DNA of 64,000 bases, taken from NCBI RefSeq assembly GCF_014127285.1, contig NZ_CP059901.1, forward strand, positions 1,426,001 to 1,490,000, in the 5' to 3' direction. This document shows, piece by piece, positions 55,188-63,759 of the stretch. This DNA comes from Mumia sp. ZJ1417 (GTDB lineage Bacteria > Actinomycetota > Actinomycetes > Propionibacteriales > Nocardioidaceae). The translations under genes and the position numbers were made by a program. The notes below the pieces were generated by a model. The model made no database searches. It had not been told where the DNA came from and saw only the letters and a program-made list of their open reading frames with translations. Positions within the stretch are counted from its first letter, which is position 1; each line of letters starts with the position of its first letter.

Positions 55188-55580
55188 ATGGCTGAGGCGA
55201 TGCGCGCCGCGACTGTCACCGACTTCGCTGCGCCGCTCTCGATCACGAAGTGGGAGATTCCCCAGCCGGGCCCGGGTGAGGTCGCCCCTGTGCTGTGCGC
55301 CGGCGCCACCGCCGTCAGCCCGTCGGCGTTCGGGCAGTCGATCGGGTTCGCGAAGCGCGGCGGGACCATCTCGTACGTCGGGCTCCCGCTGGGGGACTTC
55401 CCGACGCCGATCTTCGACGTCGTCCTCAAAGGCCTCACGCTGCGCGGATCGATCGTGGGGACCCGGCAGGACATGGTCGAGGCCCTCGACTTCCCGACTC
55501 GGGAGTTCGGCGACATCAACGACATCTTCGACGAGATGGAGCAGGGGAAGATCGACGGCCGGATGGTGATCCAGTACTGA
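55188..55580 (+). pseudogene. Zinc alcohol dehydrogenase (AdhP type) with large in-frame deletions
   Basis: A 130-codon frame from ATG 55188. The parts align with AdhP-type enzymes of about 340 residues: an N-terminal block (TVTDFAAPLSITKWEIPQPG) to residue 31, then APVLCAG from the middle, then AVSPSAFGQSIGFAKRGG on to VRGSIVGTRQD-like SIVGTRQDMVEALDF, and a C-terminal INDIFDEMEQGKIDGRMV. The catalytic zinc ligands (GHE and CHTD regions) and the Rossmann GxGGxG are gone. Yet the frame, start and stop survive. It cannot be a working dehydrogenase. It lies downstream of tRNA-Val. Confidence 0.75.
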
Positions 55581-55624
55581 TCTCGCAGGCTCCGAGCGCG
55601 CACGCACCGCCGACGTGGTCGACG

Positions 55625-57148
55625 GTGCGTCGTGTCGTGCGCTGGCTCGAGTCGGGGTCGCGCAGCGTCCTCCTCGCGGTGCTCGCCGTCACGACGCTAC
55701 TGCGGCTGCCGTTCCTGTGGGCGCCGCTCTCGTCCGACGAGGGCGGGTTCCTCCTGGTCGCGGACCAGTGGGGCACCACGGGGGGAGAGCTGTACGGCAA
55801 CCAGTGGGTCGACCGGCCGCCCGGGCTGCTCGTGGTGTTCCGGCTCGCCGACGCGGCCTCGGGTGTGCTCGGTGACCGCGTGGCGCTGCGGCTCGTCGCG
55901 CTCGCGCTCGCGCTCGTCGCGGTCGCCGCCGCCTGGTACGCGGGGCGGGCGATCGCGGGGGCGCGCGGCGCAGTCGCGGCAGCGGCGGTGATGGCAGCGC
56001 TCACCTCGACCCCGGTGTTCAGCGGTCCACGCCTGACGACGGCGCTGCCCGCGGTGGCGTTCGTGACGCTGAGCGTGGCGCTCGCGCTGGCGGCCACCAC
56101 CCTCGTCGCCCGGCCCGCCACGAGGCGCCGGGCAGGGGCGGTCGCAGCGGCCGCCGGAGTCGCGGCTGCGTGCGGCGTGCTGATGAAGCAGAACTACGTC
56201 GACGGGTTCGTCTTCGCCGGAGTCCTGTGGCTGATCGGCGGCCGCCGCGCATGGCGGCTGATCGGAGGGCTGCTGCTCGGGGCCGCGGTCCCGATCCTCC
56301 TCGCCGCGGTCTGGGCTGCTTCGGAGGGACCCGGGATCGGTGCACTGTGGGATGCGCTGTACGGGTTCCGGGAGCGGGCGGTGGGGGTGATCATCGAGTC
56401 GAGCACCGTGGCTCCAGAACGACGGATGCGCACGTTCGGGCTGACACTGCTCGTCACCGGCGCCGCACTGCTGGCCGCACTCACCGTGCGGGCGGTGTGG
56501 AGGCGTCGCCGCAGCCCGGTCGCGCTCGCGACGGCGGCCGCGCTGGCGTACTCGGTGATCGGGATCGCCGGAGGTGGCTCGTGGTGGCGCCACTACGCGT
56601 TGCAGCTCGCGATGCCGCTGGCGCTCGGCGCCGCCCTCGCGGTCAGGGCGGGCCTGCTCCGCGTCACGCGGGTCGCGGTCGTGCTGGCGCTCGCGTCCAC
56701 GCTCGTCGGTGTCCTCTGGCAGACCCCCGTGGCGATCACCGAGCGCCCGTCGAGCGGGACCGCGGTCGGGGAGTGGATCGCCGCGAGTGCCGAACCGGGC
56801 GACACCGGCTTCGTGGCGTACGGGTCGCCGCAGGTGCTGCGCGTCGCCGGGCTGAGCGCCCCGTACCCGTACTCGTGGAGTCTCCCCCTCCGGGTCCGCG
56901 ACCCCGACCTGGAGCTGCTGACGGCGCTGCTCGACGCCCCCGACCGCCCTGTGTGGCTCGTCGAGATGGGCTCGTTCACCTGGTGGGGGATCGAGACCGA
57001 GGAGTTCGTGGCGGCGGTCGCGGAGCACTACCACCAGGTAGCGGACGTGTGCGGGCACCGGGTGTTCCTGCGCAACGACGTGCGGCGCGAGCTGGGGCCG
57101 TCGTCATGGTGCCCCGACCTGTACGGGCGGACGACCTCTCCGTCGTAG
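55625..57148 (+). CDS. GT-C-like (GT39/ArnT-type) membrane glycosyltransferase
   Basis: A 507-residue protein from GTG 55625, with about 11 hydrophobic helices in the first 400 residues and a soluble C-terminal part. The first loop has LSSDEGGFLLVADQW, an acidic pair like the DE motif of GT-C enzymes that use polyprenyl-phosphate sugars. The YGNQWVDRPPG segment follows. Donor and acceptor are unknown; lipid or wall glycosylation is likely. The start is uncertain: GTG 55637 is also possible. Confidence 0.8.
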   Translation: MRRVVRWLESGSRSVLLAVLAVTTLLRLPFLWAPLSSDEGGFLLVADQWGTTGGELYGNQWVDRPPGLLVVFRLADAASGVLGDRVALRLVALALALVAVAAAWYAGRAIAGARGAVAAAAVMAALTSTPVFSGPRLTTALPAVAFVTLSVALALAATTLVARPATRRRAGAVAAAAGVAAACGVLMKQNYVDGFVFAGVLWLIGGRRAWRLIGGLLLGAAVPILLAAVWAASEGPGIGALWDALYGFRERAVGVIIESSTVAPERRMRTFGLTLLVTGAALLAALTVRAVWRRRRSPVALATAAALAYSVIGIAGGGSWWRHYALQLAMPLALGAALAVRAGLLRVTRVAVVLALASTLVGVLWQTPVAITERPSSGTAVGEWIAASAEPGDTGFVAYGSPQVLRVAGLSAPYPYSWSLPLRVRDPDLELLTALLDAPDRPVWLVEMGSFTWWGIETEEFVAAVAEHYHQVADVCGHRVFLRNDVRRELGPSSWCPDLYGRTTSPS

Positions 57149-57149
57149 G

Positions 57150-58310
57150 GTGGCGGACGTGAACGAGCTGCGTGTACGGGACCTCATCGACCTCCTCGAC
57201 TCGTGGTACCCGCCGGGTCACGCGGACTCGTGGGACGCCGTCGGCACCTCGGTCGGCGACCCCGAGGCGCCGCTGCGCCGTGTCCTGCTCGCGGTCGACC
57301 CTGTCCAAGCCGTCGTCGACGAGGCCGTCGCGTCGGAGGCTGACCTCGTCGTCACGCACCACCCGCTCCTCCTGAAGGGCGTGCACAGTGTCGCAGCGAC
57401 GACGCCCAAGGGCCGCGTCGTGCAGGACCTCGTCCGGCACGGGATCACGCTGCACACCTGCCACACCAATGCCGACTCGCCCGTTCTCGGCGTCTCGGAG
57501 TCGCTCGCGCTCGCCCTCGGGGTGAGCGAGCTCGTCCCGCTCGACGCCGATCCGGTCGACCCGCTCGACGCCTGGGTCGTGTACGCGCCGCTCGACGCCG
57601 CCGACGCGGTGGCCGGCGCGATGCACGACGCTGGCGCAGGGGAGGTCGGTGCGTACGACCGGTGCCAGTTCGTGAGCGACGGCACGGGCTCGTTCCGTCC
57701 CGGTGACACGGCCGACCCGGCGATCGGGACGACCGGCGCGGTCGAGCACGTCGCGGAGCGGCGCATCGAGGTCGTCGCCGCCCGCAGGCTGCGCGGGGCC
57801 GTCCTCGCCGCAGTGCGGGCCGCGCATCCGTACGAGGAGGTCGCGTACACGGTCACCGCGATCGCCGACGTGCCCGACACCACGCGCGGCAGCGGCCGGA
57901 TCGGGGTGCTCGAGGAGCCGATGAGGTTGGCCGACTTCGCCGCGCAGGTCGTGGCGGCACTGCCGACGAACCACGGCGTCGCCCGGATCGCGGGCGACGC
58001 CGACTCCCTCGTACGACGCGTCGCCGTGTGCGGAGGGTCGGGCGACTTCCTGCTCGAACGGGCGCGCGCTGCGGGAGCCGACGTGTACGTCACCTCCGAC
58101 CTGCGGCACCATCCGGTCTCCGAGCTGCGCGAGCAGCCGGGCGCACCGGCCGTGGTCGACGTCCCGCACTGGGCGGCGGAGTGGACGTGGCTCCCCGTCC
58201 TCGCCCACCGGCTGCGCGTCTGGCTCGCGGCGCGAGGGAGTACGGTGCAGGTCCAGGTCTCCACCCTCGTCACGGATCCGTGGACGTCGCACCTGGCCTG
58301 GTCGGGGTGA
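57150..58310 (+). CDS. Nif3-like dinuclear metal protein
   Basis: A 386-residue long-form Nif3/GTP cyclohydrolase I type 2-like protein. The metal site uses VVTHHPLLLKG (HH near residue 71) and LHTCHTNAD (near residue 101); the last ligands are in the C-terminal segment VTSDLRHH. The centre contains the CutA-like insert. Role unknown. GTG 57159 is an alternative start. Order Nif3, zinc-ribbon, RNase H fusion matches Rv2230c-Rv2228c. Confidence 0.92.
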   Translation: MADVNELRVRDLIDLLDSWYPPGHADSWDAVGTSVGDPEAPLRRVLLAVDPVQAVVDEAVASEADLVVTHHPLLLKGVHSVAATTPKGRVVQDLVRHGITLHTCHTNADSPVLGVSESLALALGVSELVPLDADPVDPLDAWVVYAPLDAADAVAGAMHDAGAGEVGAYDRCQFVSDGTGSFRPGDTADPAIGTTGAVEHVAERRIEVVAARRLRGAVLAAVRAAHPYEEVAYTVTAIADVPDTTRGSGRIGVLEEPMRLADFAAQVVAALPTNHGVARIAGDADSLVRRVAVCGGSGDFLLERARAAGADVYVTSDLRHHPVSELREQPGAPAVVDVPHWAAEWTWLPVLAHRLRVWLAARGSTVQVQVSTLVTDPWTSHLAWSG

Positions 58311-58423
58311 GCGGGGTGACTCGCTCGGACTCTGTCGACCACGCCTGGGCGAGGTAATACGGTGGAGTTCCCGGTCATGTCCAGCGGCACGGAATTTCGC
58401 CGTGCCCGTCAGAGGAGCCCACG

Positions 58424-59167
58424 CTGAAAGCTGACCCGTTCGACCAGCTCGCCCTGCTCGACGTGCAGGGCATCGACGCGCAGCTCTCGCAGCTCGCGCA
58501 CCGCCGTAAGAACCTCCCGCAGGTCTCGGCGCTCGACGAGTTGCGCCGCGAGCGCGAGACGGTCCACGCGCGCAGCGTGCAGGCCCAGACGAAGGTCTCC
58601 GACCTGACCGCCGACCAGAGGAAGGCCGATGGCGAGGTCGCGGCCGTCCGTGCGCGCCGCGACCGCGACCAGACTCGGCTCGACTCGGGGCAGGTCACCA
58701 ACCCCAAGGACCTCCAGAGCATCCAGAACGAGATCGTCGCGCTCGACCGCCGGATCGGCTCGCTCGAGGACGCCGAGCTCGAGGTGATGGAGGAGCTCGA
58801 GGGTGCCCAGTCCGAGCTCGCGCTTGCGACCGACGCGCTCGCGGCGCTCGACGCGCGGATCGCTGAGGAGCTCGGTGGGCTCGACGACGCGACCAGCGAG
58901 ATCGACGCCAAGGCTGAGGCGCTGCGCGCGGAGCGTGGCGCTGCGGTCGAGCGTGTCGCCGATCCGCTGCTCACGCTCTACGAGAAGGTCCGCAACAGCC
59001 ATGGAGGTGTCGGCGCGGCCGCGTTGCGCCACAAGCGGTGCGAGGGCTGCCGGCTCGAGATCAACGGCGCCGACCTGCGCGAGATCGCGAGCAAGCCGAG
59101 CGACGAGGTGCTGCGCTGCCCGGAGTGCGACCGCATCCTCGTCCGTACCCACGAGGCAGGCCTGTGA
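58424..59167 (+). CDS. Coiled-coil C4 zinc-ribbon protein (CdsZ/DUF164 type)
   Basis: A 247-residue protein. Residues about 10-165 form a long coiled coil rich in Arg/Glu/Leu/Ala. The C-terminus is a zinc ribbon of CEGCRLEI and CPECDRILV. The conserved N-terminus KADPFDQLALLDVQGID begins after CTG 58424, which has GAGGAG seven bases upstream; no ATG, GTG or TTG is in frame before residue 14, so a CTG start is proposed. Overlaps the next gene by four bases (GTGA). Confidence 0.85.
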   Translation: MKADPFDQLALLDVQGIDAQLSQLAHRRKNLPQVSALDELRRERETVHARSVQAQTKVSDLTADQRKADGEVAAVRARRDRDQTRLDSGQVTNPKDLQSIQNEIVALDRRIGSLEDAELEVMEELEGAQSELALATDALAALDARIAEELGGLDDATSEIDAKAEALRAERGAAVERVADPLLTLYEKVRNSHGGVGAAALRHKRCEGCRLEINGADLREIASKPSDEVLRCPECDRILVRTHEAGL

Positions 59168-60279
59168 CCGGTCCCCGCCGTGTCATCATCGAGGCCGACG
59201 GCGGGTCCCGGGGCAACCCCGGCCCGGCGGCGTACGGGGCGGTGCTCCGCGACGCCGACACCGGCCAGGTGATCGCTCAGCGTGCGGAGACGATCGGCGT
59301 CGCGACCAACAACGTCGCCGAGTACACCGGGCTCATCGCTGGCCTCGAGCTGGTCGCCGAGCACGCGCCGCAGGCCCAGGTCGAGGTCCGCATGGACTCC
59401 AAGCTGGTCATCGAGCAGATGGCGGGCCGCTGGAAGGTCAAGCACCGCGACATGGTGCCGCTCGCCGCCCGTGCCCGCGAGGTCGCGCCGTCCGGCGTCG
59501 TGTGGACCTGGGTTCCTCGCGAGCGCAACAAGGCAGCCGACGCGATCCTTAACGAGGTGCTCGACGACGCAGCGGGCAAGACACGTCGTGCGGCGCCTGC
59601 CGAGTCGCGCCCCACCGAGCAGCCGCAGCCGCGCAATCCGATGGTGGGGTGGCGCGACCCGCTGGCGGATCCGCCCACGACGCTCACCCTCGTACGGCAC
59701 GGGGCGACCGACAACACGGTGGCCAAGGTGTTCTGCGGTGACGGTGGTGCCGATCCGGGGCTCAACGACGAAGGCCGTGCACAGGCCCACCGTGCCGCCG
59801 CCTACGTGGCGCGCGAGGGTGCCGACGTGGTGGTGAGCTCGCCGCTGAGCCGATGCCGCGAGACGGCCGAGATCCTCGCGAACGATCTCGGTGTCGAGGT
59901 GGTCGTCGACCACAGCATCGTCGAGGCGTCGTTCGGGGAGTGGGACGGGCTGACGTTCGCGGAGGTCCGCGAGAAGGACCCCGCGGCGCTCGACGCCTGG
60001 CTCTCCTCGACGGCCGCCGCGCCGCCGGGTGGCGAGTCGTACGACGCCGTCTTCGAGCGGGTCCAAAGGGCGCAGCGACGGCTCGTCGCCTCGTACGGCG
60101 GCAAGAACGTCGTGGTCGTGAGCCACGTGACGCCGATCAAGATGTTCGTCCGGCTGGCGCTCGACGCCCCGATGCCGGTCATCCATCGGCTCGAGCTGCA
60201 GCCGGCGTCGGTGAGCACGGTGCGCATCTGGCCGGACGGCATCGCGACCCTGCGCGCGTACGACGTCGTCCCCGCCTGA
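59164..60279 (+). CDS. RNase HI / phosphatase fusion
   Basis: A 371-residue bifunctional protein, like Rv2228c. N-terminal RNase HI has IEADGGSRGNPGPAAYG (Asp), NNVAEYTGLIAGLEL (Glu), MDSKLVIEQM (Asp) and ERNKAADAILNEV (Asp). After a Pro/Gln linker (about 145-165) a histidine phosphatase follows: LVRHGATDNT, FGEWDGLTFAEV and VVVSHVTPIK. In mycobacteria the phosphatase part acts on alpha-ribazole phosphate (CobC-like). GTG 59164 overlaps the zinc-ribbon gene. Confidence 0.94.
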   Translation: MTGPRRVIIEADGGSRGNPGPAAYGAVLRDADTGQVIAQRAETIGVATNNVAEYTGLIAGLELVAEHAPQAQVEVRMDSKLVIEQMAGRWKVKHRDMVPLAARAREVAPSGVVWTWVPRERNKAADAILNEVLDDAAGKTRRAAPAESRPTEQPQPRNPMVGWRDPLADPPTTLTLVRHGATDNTVAKVFCGDGGADPGLNDEGRAQAHRAAAYVAREGADVVVSSPLSRCRETAEILANDLGVEVVVDHSIVEASFGEWDGLTFAEVREKDPAALDAWLSSTAAAPPGGESYDAVFERVQRAQRRLVASYGGKNVVVVSHVTPIKMFVRLALDAPMPVIHRLELQPASVSTVRIWPDGIATLRAYDVVPA

Positions 60280-60295
60280 CCCCCTCCTCCTTCCC

Positions 60296-60369
60296 CCGTC
60301 CGCGTTGTGAAAGCAACCTGACCGAATCTGCGCCGGGATTCAGTCAGATTGCTTTCACGACGCGGACGG
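60296..60369. repeat. Long palindrome copy 1, before the DUF559 gene
   Basis: Arms of 33 bases (60296-60328 and 60337-60369) match at 30 positions around an eight-base centre. Both arms carry the block GAAAGCAACCTGACCGAAT (or its variant). A related palindrome is at 61377-61455, just after the DUF559 gene. No other copy was noticed in the window. Confidence 0.85.
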
Positions 60370-60451
60370 AGCGTTGTGCACGGCGTTCGCGGTGTCCACA
60401 GGTCGGTGTTGAGGTCGTACGGAGGGCCGACGGCGGACACACCCTCCAGGA

Positions 60452-61369
60452 ATGCGACCCATCCCCGCTGCCTTGCGCGACGGTCCGTTCACGATCACTC
60501 ATGCCGAGTCCCATGGTGTCTCGTACCGCCAGCTGCGCGGGGCCCGCTTCCGGTGCCTGCTCCACGGTGTGTACGCGTGTGCAGATCTCGAGATGACCCT
60601 CGTCCGGTGGCTGCGTGCCGCGCTCCTCGTCCTCCCCGGGGACGCGATCGCGAGCCACGTCACGGCTCTGCGACTCTGGGGCGTCGAGATCAGGAGCCTC
60701 CACCCGCTGCACTTCTCCACGAACACCCGCCTGTATCGCCGGCCAGGCGGCGTACGGCTCCATCGCCGCACCGGCAGGCTCCGCCCGTACGTGCGCGAGG
60801 GGATCGCGGCAACCGGAGCCGAACGGACGTTCGTCGACTGCGCAACGATGCTCACCCTCGTCGAGCTGGTCCAGGCCGCCGACGGGTTGATCCATCTGGG
60901 CCGCACGACCATGGGCGACCTGAGCGCCTATCTCACCGCGTGCCACATTCACGGCGTGGTGCGCGCGCGTCGTGCGTTCGCCTACGCGTGCGAGAGAGTC
61001 GAGTCTCCGATGGAGACCGTCGTCCGACTTGCCTTGATCTTCGCGCGGCTTCCCGTGCCAGAGACGAACCGCACGATCTACGACGAGCGAGGGCGTTTCG
61101 TCGCGCGGTGCGATCTCGTCTACTGGACGCACAAGGTGGTCGTCGAGTACGACGGAGAGTGGCACGAACGAAGCCGGGAGCAGCGGGCTCACGACCGTAC
61201 GAGGCGCGAGCGGCTGGAGAAGCTCGGATGGACCGTCATCGTCGTCCTGGTCGAGGACCTCAAGGACAAGCAGGCGATCGTCTGGCGCGTCTACGGTGCC
61301 CTGCGCGACGCCGGTTATGACGGAGCGCGGCCGCACTTCAACGTGATGTGGACGCGCTGGTTCGCGTGA
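60452..61369 (+). CDS. AbiEi-like / DUF559 (Vsr-like) endonuclease-fold protein
   Basis: A 305-residue protein. Residues about 10-75 look like the winged-helix start of AbiEi antitoxins (FTITHAESHGVSYRQLRG, then LLHGVYACAD). The middle is AbiEi-like. The C-terminal 90 residues are the DUF559/Vsr-like PD-(D/E)XK fold: CDLVYW, VVVEYDGEWHERS, then a basic RRERLEKLGWTVIVV. Members are common in actinobacteria, often several per genome. Here it stands alone, with a palindrome 82 bases before and another seven bases after it. Function is unknown; no partner toxin is nearby. Confidence 0.8.
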   Translation: MRPIPAALRDGPFTITHAESHGVSYRQLRGARFRCLLHGVYACADLEMTLVRWLRAALLVLPGDAIASHVTALRLWGVEIRSLHPLHFSTNTRLYRRPGGVRLHRRTGRLRPYVREGIAATGAERTFVDCATMLTLVELVQAADGLIHLGRTTMGDLSAYLTACHIHGVVRARRAFAYACERVESPMETVVRLALIFARLPVPETNRTIYDERGRFVARCDLVYWTHKVVVEYDGEWHERSREQRAHDRTRRERLEKLGWTVIVVLVEDLKDKQAIVWRVYGALRDAGYDGARPHFNVMWTRWFA

Positions 61370-61376
61370 CCGTTGC

Positions 61377-61455
61377 CCCGTCCTCCGCGTTGCGAATGCA
61401 ACCTGACCGAATATGCCGAGGGAATCGGTCAGGTTGCTTTCACCACGCGGACGGG
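61377..61455. repeat. Long palindrome copy 2, after the DUF559 gene
   Basis: The left arm (about 61377-61412) and right arm (about 61423-61455) are inverted copies with a few differences; the left has a three-base insertion (TCCTCCGCG against TCCGCG) and one A/T change (GAATGCA against GAAAGCA). The core GCAACCTGACCGAAT is exactly that of copy 1. It lies between the convergent DUF559 and YaaA genes and could end both transcripts. Confidence 0.85.
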
Positions 61456-61478
61456 AGGGCGGTGCGGAAGGGAGCGCG

Positions 61479-62243
61479 TCAGACCTCGGAGACGACGACG
61501 TCGAGACGGTGGCCCTGCTCCTCGACGGTCCACCCGAGGTCGCGCCACGCGTCGGCGAGTGCGCCGACCGTACGAGGGGCAGCGCCCTGGATGAGAAGCT
61601 CGCGCACGAGCCTGCCCTTGGTTGCCTTGTTGAAGTGGCTCACGACGGTGCGCTTGCCTCCGGACTCGTGGAGGACGCGCACGGTCGCCGTCCGGGCGAG
61701 GACGTCGCGCGAGGGCTTCCACAGCGCCGTGTACGTCGAGGACCGCAGGTCGATCAGCAGGCCCGACCCGAGGGTCTCATTGACGACCGGTCCGAGCGCG
61801 TCGCGCCACTGGCTCGCCATCGTGCCGAGGCCGGGCAGCGTCACGTGGCCGGAGAGCCGGTAGGCAGGGATCCGGTCCGCCGGTCGCAGCAGCCCGAACA
61901 GCGCGCTCGCGAAGGCCAGCGACCGGCTCGCGCGTCGGCGCGCGGCCGCGTCGAGCGTGTCGAGGTCGAGCGCGGCATAGAGAACCCCGTCGTACACCGC
62001 ATCTGCCCGTGCCGTCGGCTGCGACCACAGCGTGGCATCACGCGTGACCGCGTCGGCCTGCGTGGGCCCGAGACCGAGCACGTCTGCGGCCTTGTCCGGA
62101 TCGGTGGCGCACAGCTCGACGAGCACGTCCGCGATCCGCTGCCGGGTGGCGGTGAGCTCGGGGAACGACAGCGTCGCGAGGTCGAGCGGACGGCCGCGCC
62201 GGAGGACGGACTTGCCTTCGGACGGGGGGAGGAGGACGAGCAC
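61479..62243 (-). CDS. yaaA: YaaA-family peroxide stress protein
   Basis: A 254-residue DNA-binding-fold protein that in E. coli lowers free iron during peroxide stress. The opening MLVLLPPSEGKS, the central SSTYTALWKP and the C-terminal HFNKATKGRLVRELL are family landmarks. It stands alone. ATG 62243 is a good start. Confidence 0.92.
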   Translation of the reverse strand: MLVLLPPSEGKSVLRRGRPLDLATLSFPELTATRQRIADVLVELCATDPDKAADVLGLGPTQADAVTRDATLWSQPTARADAVYDGVLYAALDLDTLDAAARRRASRSLAFASALFGLLRPADRIPAYRLSGHVTLPGLGTMASQWRDALGPVVNETLGSGLLIDLRSSTYTALWKPSRDVLARTATVRVLHESGGKRTVVSHFNKATKGRLVRELLIQGAAPRTVGALADAWRDLGWTVEEQGHRLDVVVSEV

Positions 62244-62309
62244 GGAGCAAGCCTACGCAGCCGTCTTGGCAGCGAGTCGTCCGTCCTCGTGGTCGCTAGG
62301 GTGAGCGGC

Positions 62310-63749
62310 ATGGCTCACGCGTACTACGCCGTCGCCCCCGAGGCCGTCCCCGCACTCGAAGGCCGCATCGACCTGCTCGCCGAGGAGCTCGGTGTCGACG
62401 CGGCGTTCCCGCCGGAGGTGCTGACCGAGGCCGATGCTGCGGCCGGCGACGCCGCGCTGCCCGCGCTCGACCGCACGGACCTGCCGCTGCTCACGATTGA
62501 CCCGCCGGGTGCACGGGACCTCGACCAGGCGATGTTCCTCGAGCGCCGTGACGACGGCTACACCGTGCACTACGCGATCGCGGACGTCGCCTCGTTCGTC
62601 CGGCCCGGCGGCGCGATCGACCACGAGGCGCACCGCCGTGGCGAGACGTTGTACGCGCCGACGCGGCGGATCCCGCTCCACCCGCCGGCGCTGTCCGAGG
62701 ACGCGGCGAGCCTGCTCCCCGGCGTCGTACGACCGGCACTGCTGTGGAGCATCGACCTCGACGCGCATGGCTCGCAGGTGGGAGCCCAGGTCGTGCGGGC
62801 CCGCGTGCGGAGCACGGCGCAGCTGGACTACGAGGGGGTACAGCAGCAGGTCGACGCGGGCGAGGGTCCCGAGACGCTCGGCCTGCTCCGCGAGATCGGC
62901 GAGCTGCGCCAACGGCTCGAGGCCGAGCGCGGCGGGGTCAGCCTGCCGCTGCCGACGCAGGAGATCGAGCCGGGCGCGGACGGGGCGTGGCGCCTGTCGT
63001 ATCGAGAGCCCGTGCCGTCGGAGGGGTGGAACGAGCAGATCTCGCTCCTCACGGGCATGGCGGCCGCGGCGATGATGATCGAGGCACGGGTCGGTCTCGT
63101 ACGGACGCTGCCGCCCGCTGACGAACGCGGCCTCGTCCGCTTGCGTCGGGCGGCGCGCGGTCTCGGCATCGCGTGGCCGGACGCGATGCCGTACCCGGAG
63201 TTCGTTCGTACGCTCGACCCTGCGCAGCCGCGGCACGTCGCGATGCTCGAAGCCTGCACGGGGCTCCTGCGCGGCGCCGGCTATGTGGCGTTCGACGGCG
63301 AGCTGCCCGCGCTCGTCGAGCACTCCGCGATCGCCGCCCCGTACGCGCACGCGACTGCCCCGCTGCGTCGGCTCGCCGACCGGTACGTGGGGGAGGTGTG
63401 CCTCGCGGTGAGTGCGGGCGAGCCCGTCCCCGACTGGGTGCGGCGCGCTCTCCCGGAGCTGCCGAAGGTGATGGCGGGCACCGGGAGGCTCGCGTCGTCG
63501 TTCGACCGGGCGGTGCTGGACCTGGTCGAGGCGGTGGTGCTCTCGGACTCCGTCGGCGAGATGTTCGAGGGCGTCGTCATCGACGCGGACGACAAGGATC
63601 CCGAGAAGGGCACCGTGCTGCTCGACGAGCCCGCGGTCGAGGGACGGGTCGTCGGGACGGCGCCGCTGCCGCTGGGCGAGCCCGTACAGGTCGTGCTCGA
63701 CGAGGCGGACGTGGACGCGCGCGTCGTACGGTTCCGGCTCGCGCGCTGA
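62310..63749 (+). CDS. RNB-domain ribonuclease
   Basis: A 479-residue 3'-5' exoribonuclease of the RNase II/R group without the usual N-terminal cold-shock or C-terminal S1 domains. The RNB catalytic motif is DPPGARDLDQAMFLE near residue 70, with the essential Asp cluster. HSAIAAPYAHATAPLRRLADRY is the second signature, followed by a short OB-like tail. ATG 62310 with a modest RBS. Common in actinobacteria as a short form. Confidence 0.92.
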   Translation: MAHAYYAVAPEAVPALEGRIDLLAEELGVDAAFPPEVLTEADAAAGDAALPALDRTDLPLLTIDPPGARDLDQAMFLERRDDGYTVHYAIADVASFVRPGGAIDHEAHRRGETLYAPTRRIPLHPPALSEDAASLLPGVVRPALLWSIDLDAHGSQVGAQVVRARVRSTAQLDYEGVQQQVDAGEGPETLGLLREIGELRQRLEAERGGVSLPLPTQEIEPGADGAWRLSYREPVPSEGWNEQISLLTGMAAAAMMIEARVGLVRTLPPADERGLVRLRRAARGLGIAWPDAMPYPEFVRTLDPAQPRHVAMLEACTGLLRGAGYVAFDGELPALVEHSAIAAPYAHATAPLRRLADRYVGEVCLAVSAGEPVPDWVRRALPELPKVMAGTGRLASSFDRAVLDLVEAVVLSDSVGEMFEGVVIDADDKDPEKGTVLLDEPAVEGRVVGTAPLPLGEPVQVVLDEADVDARVVRFRLAR

Positions 63750-63759
63750 CCCACGTGCA

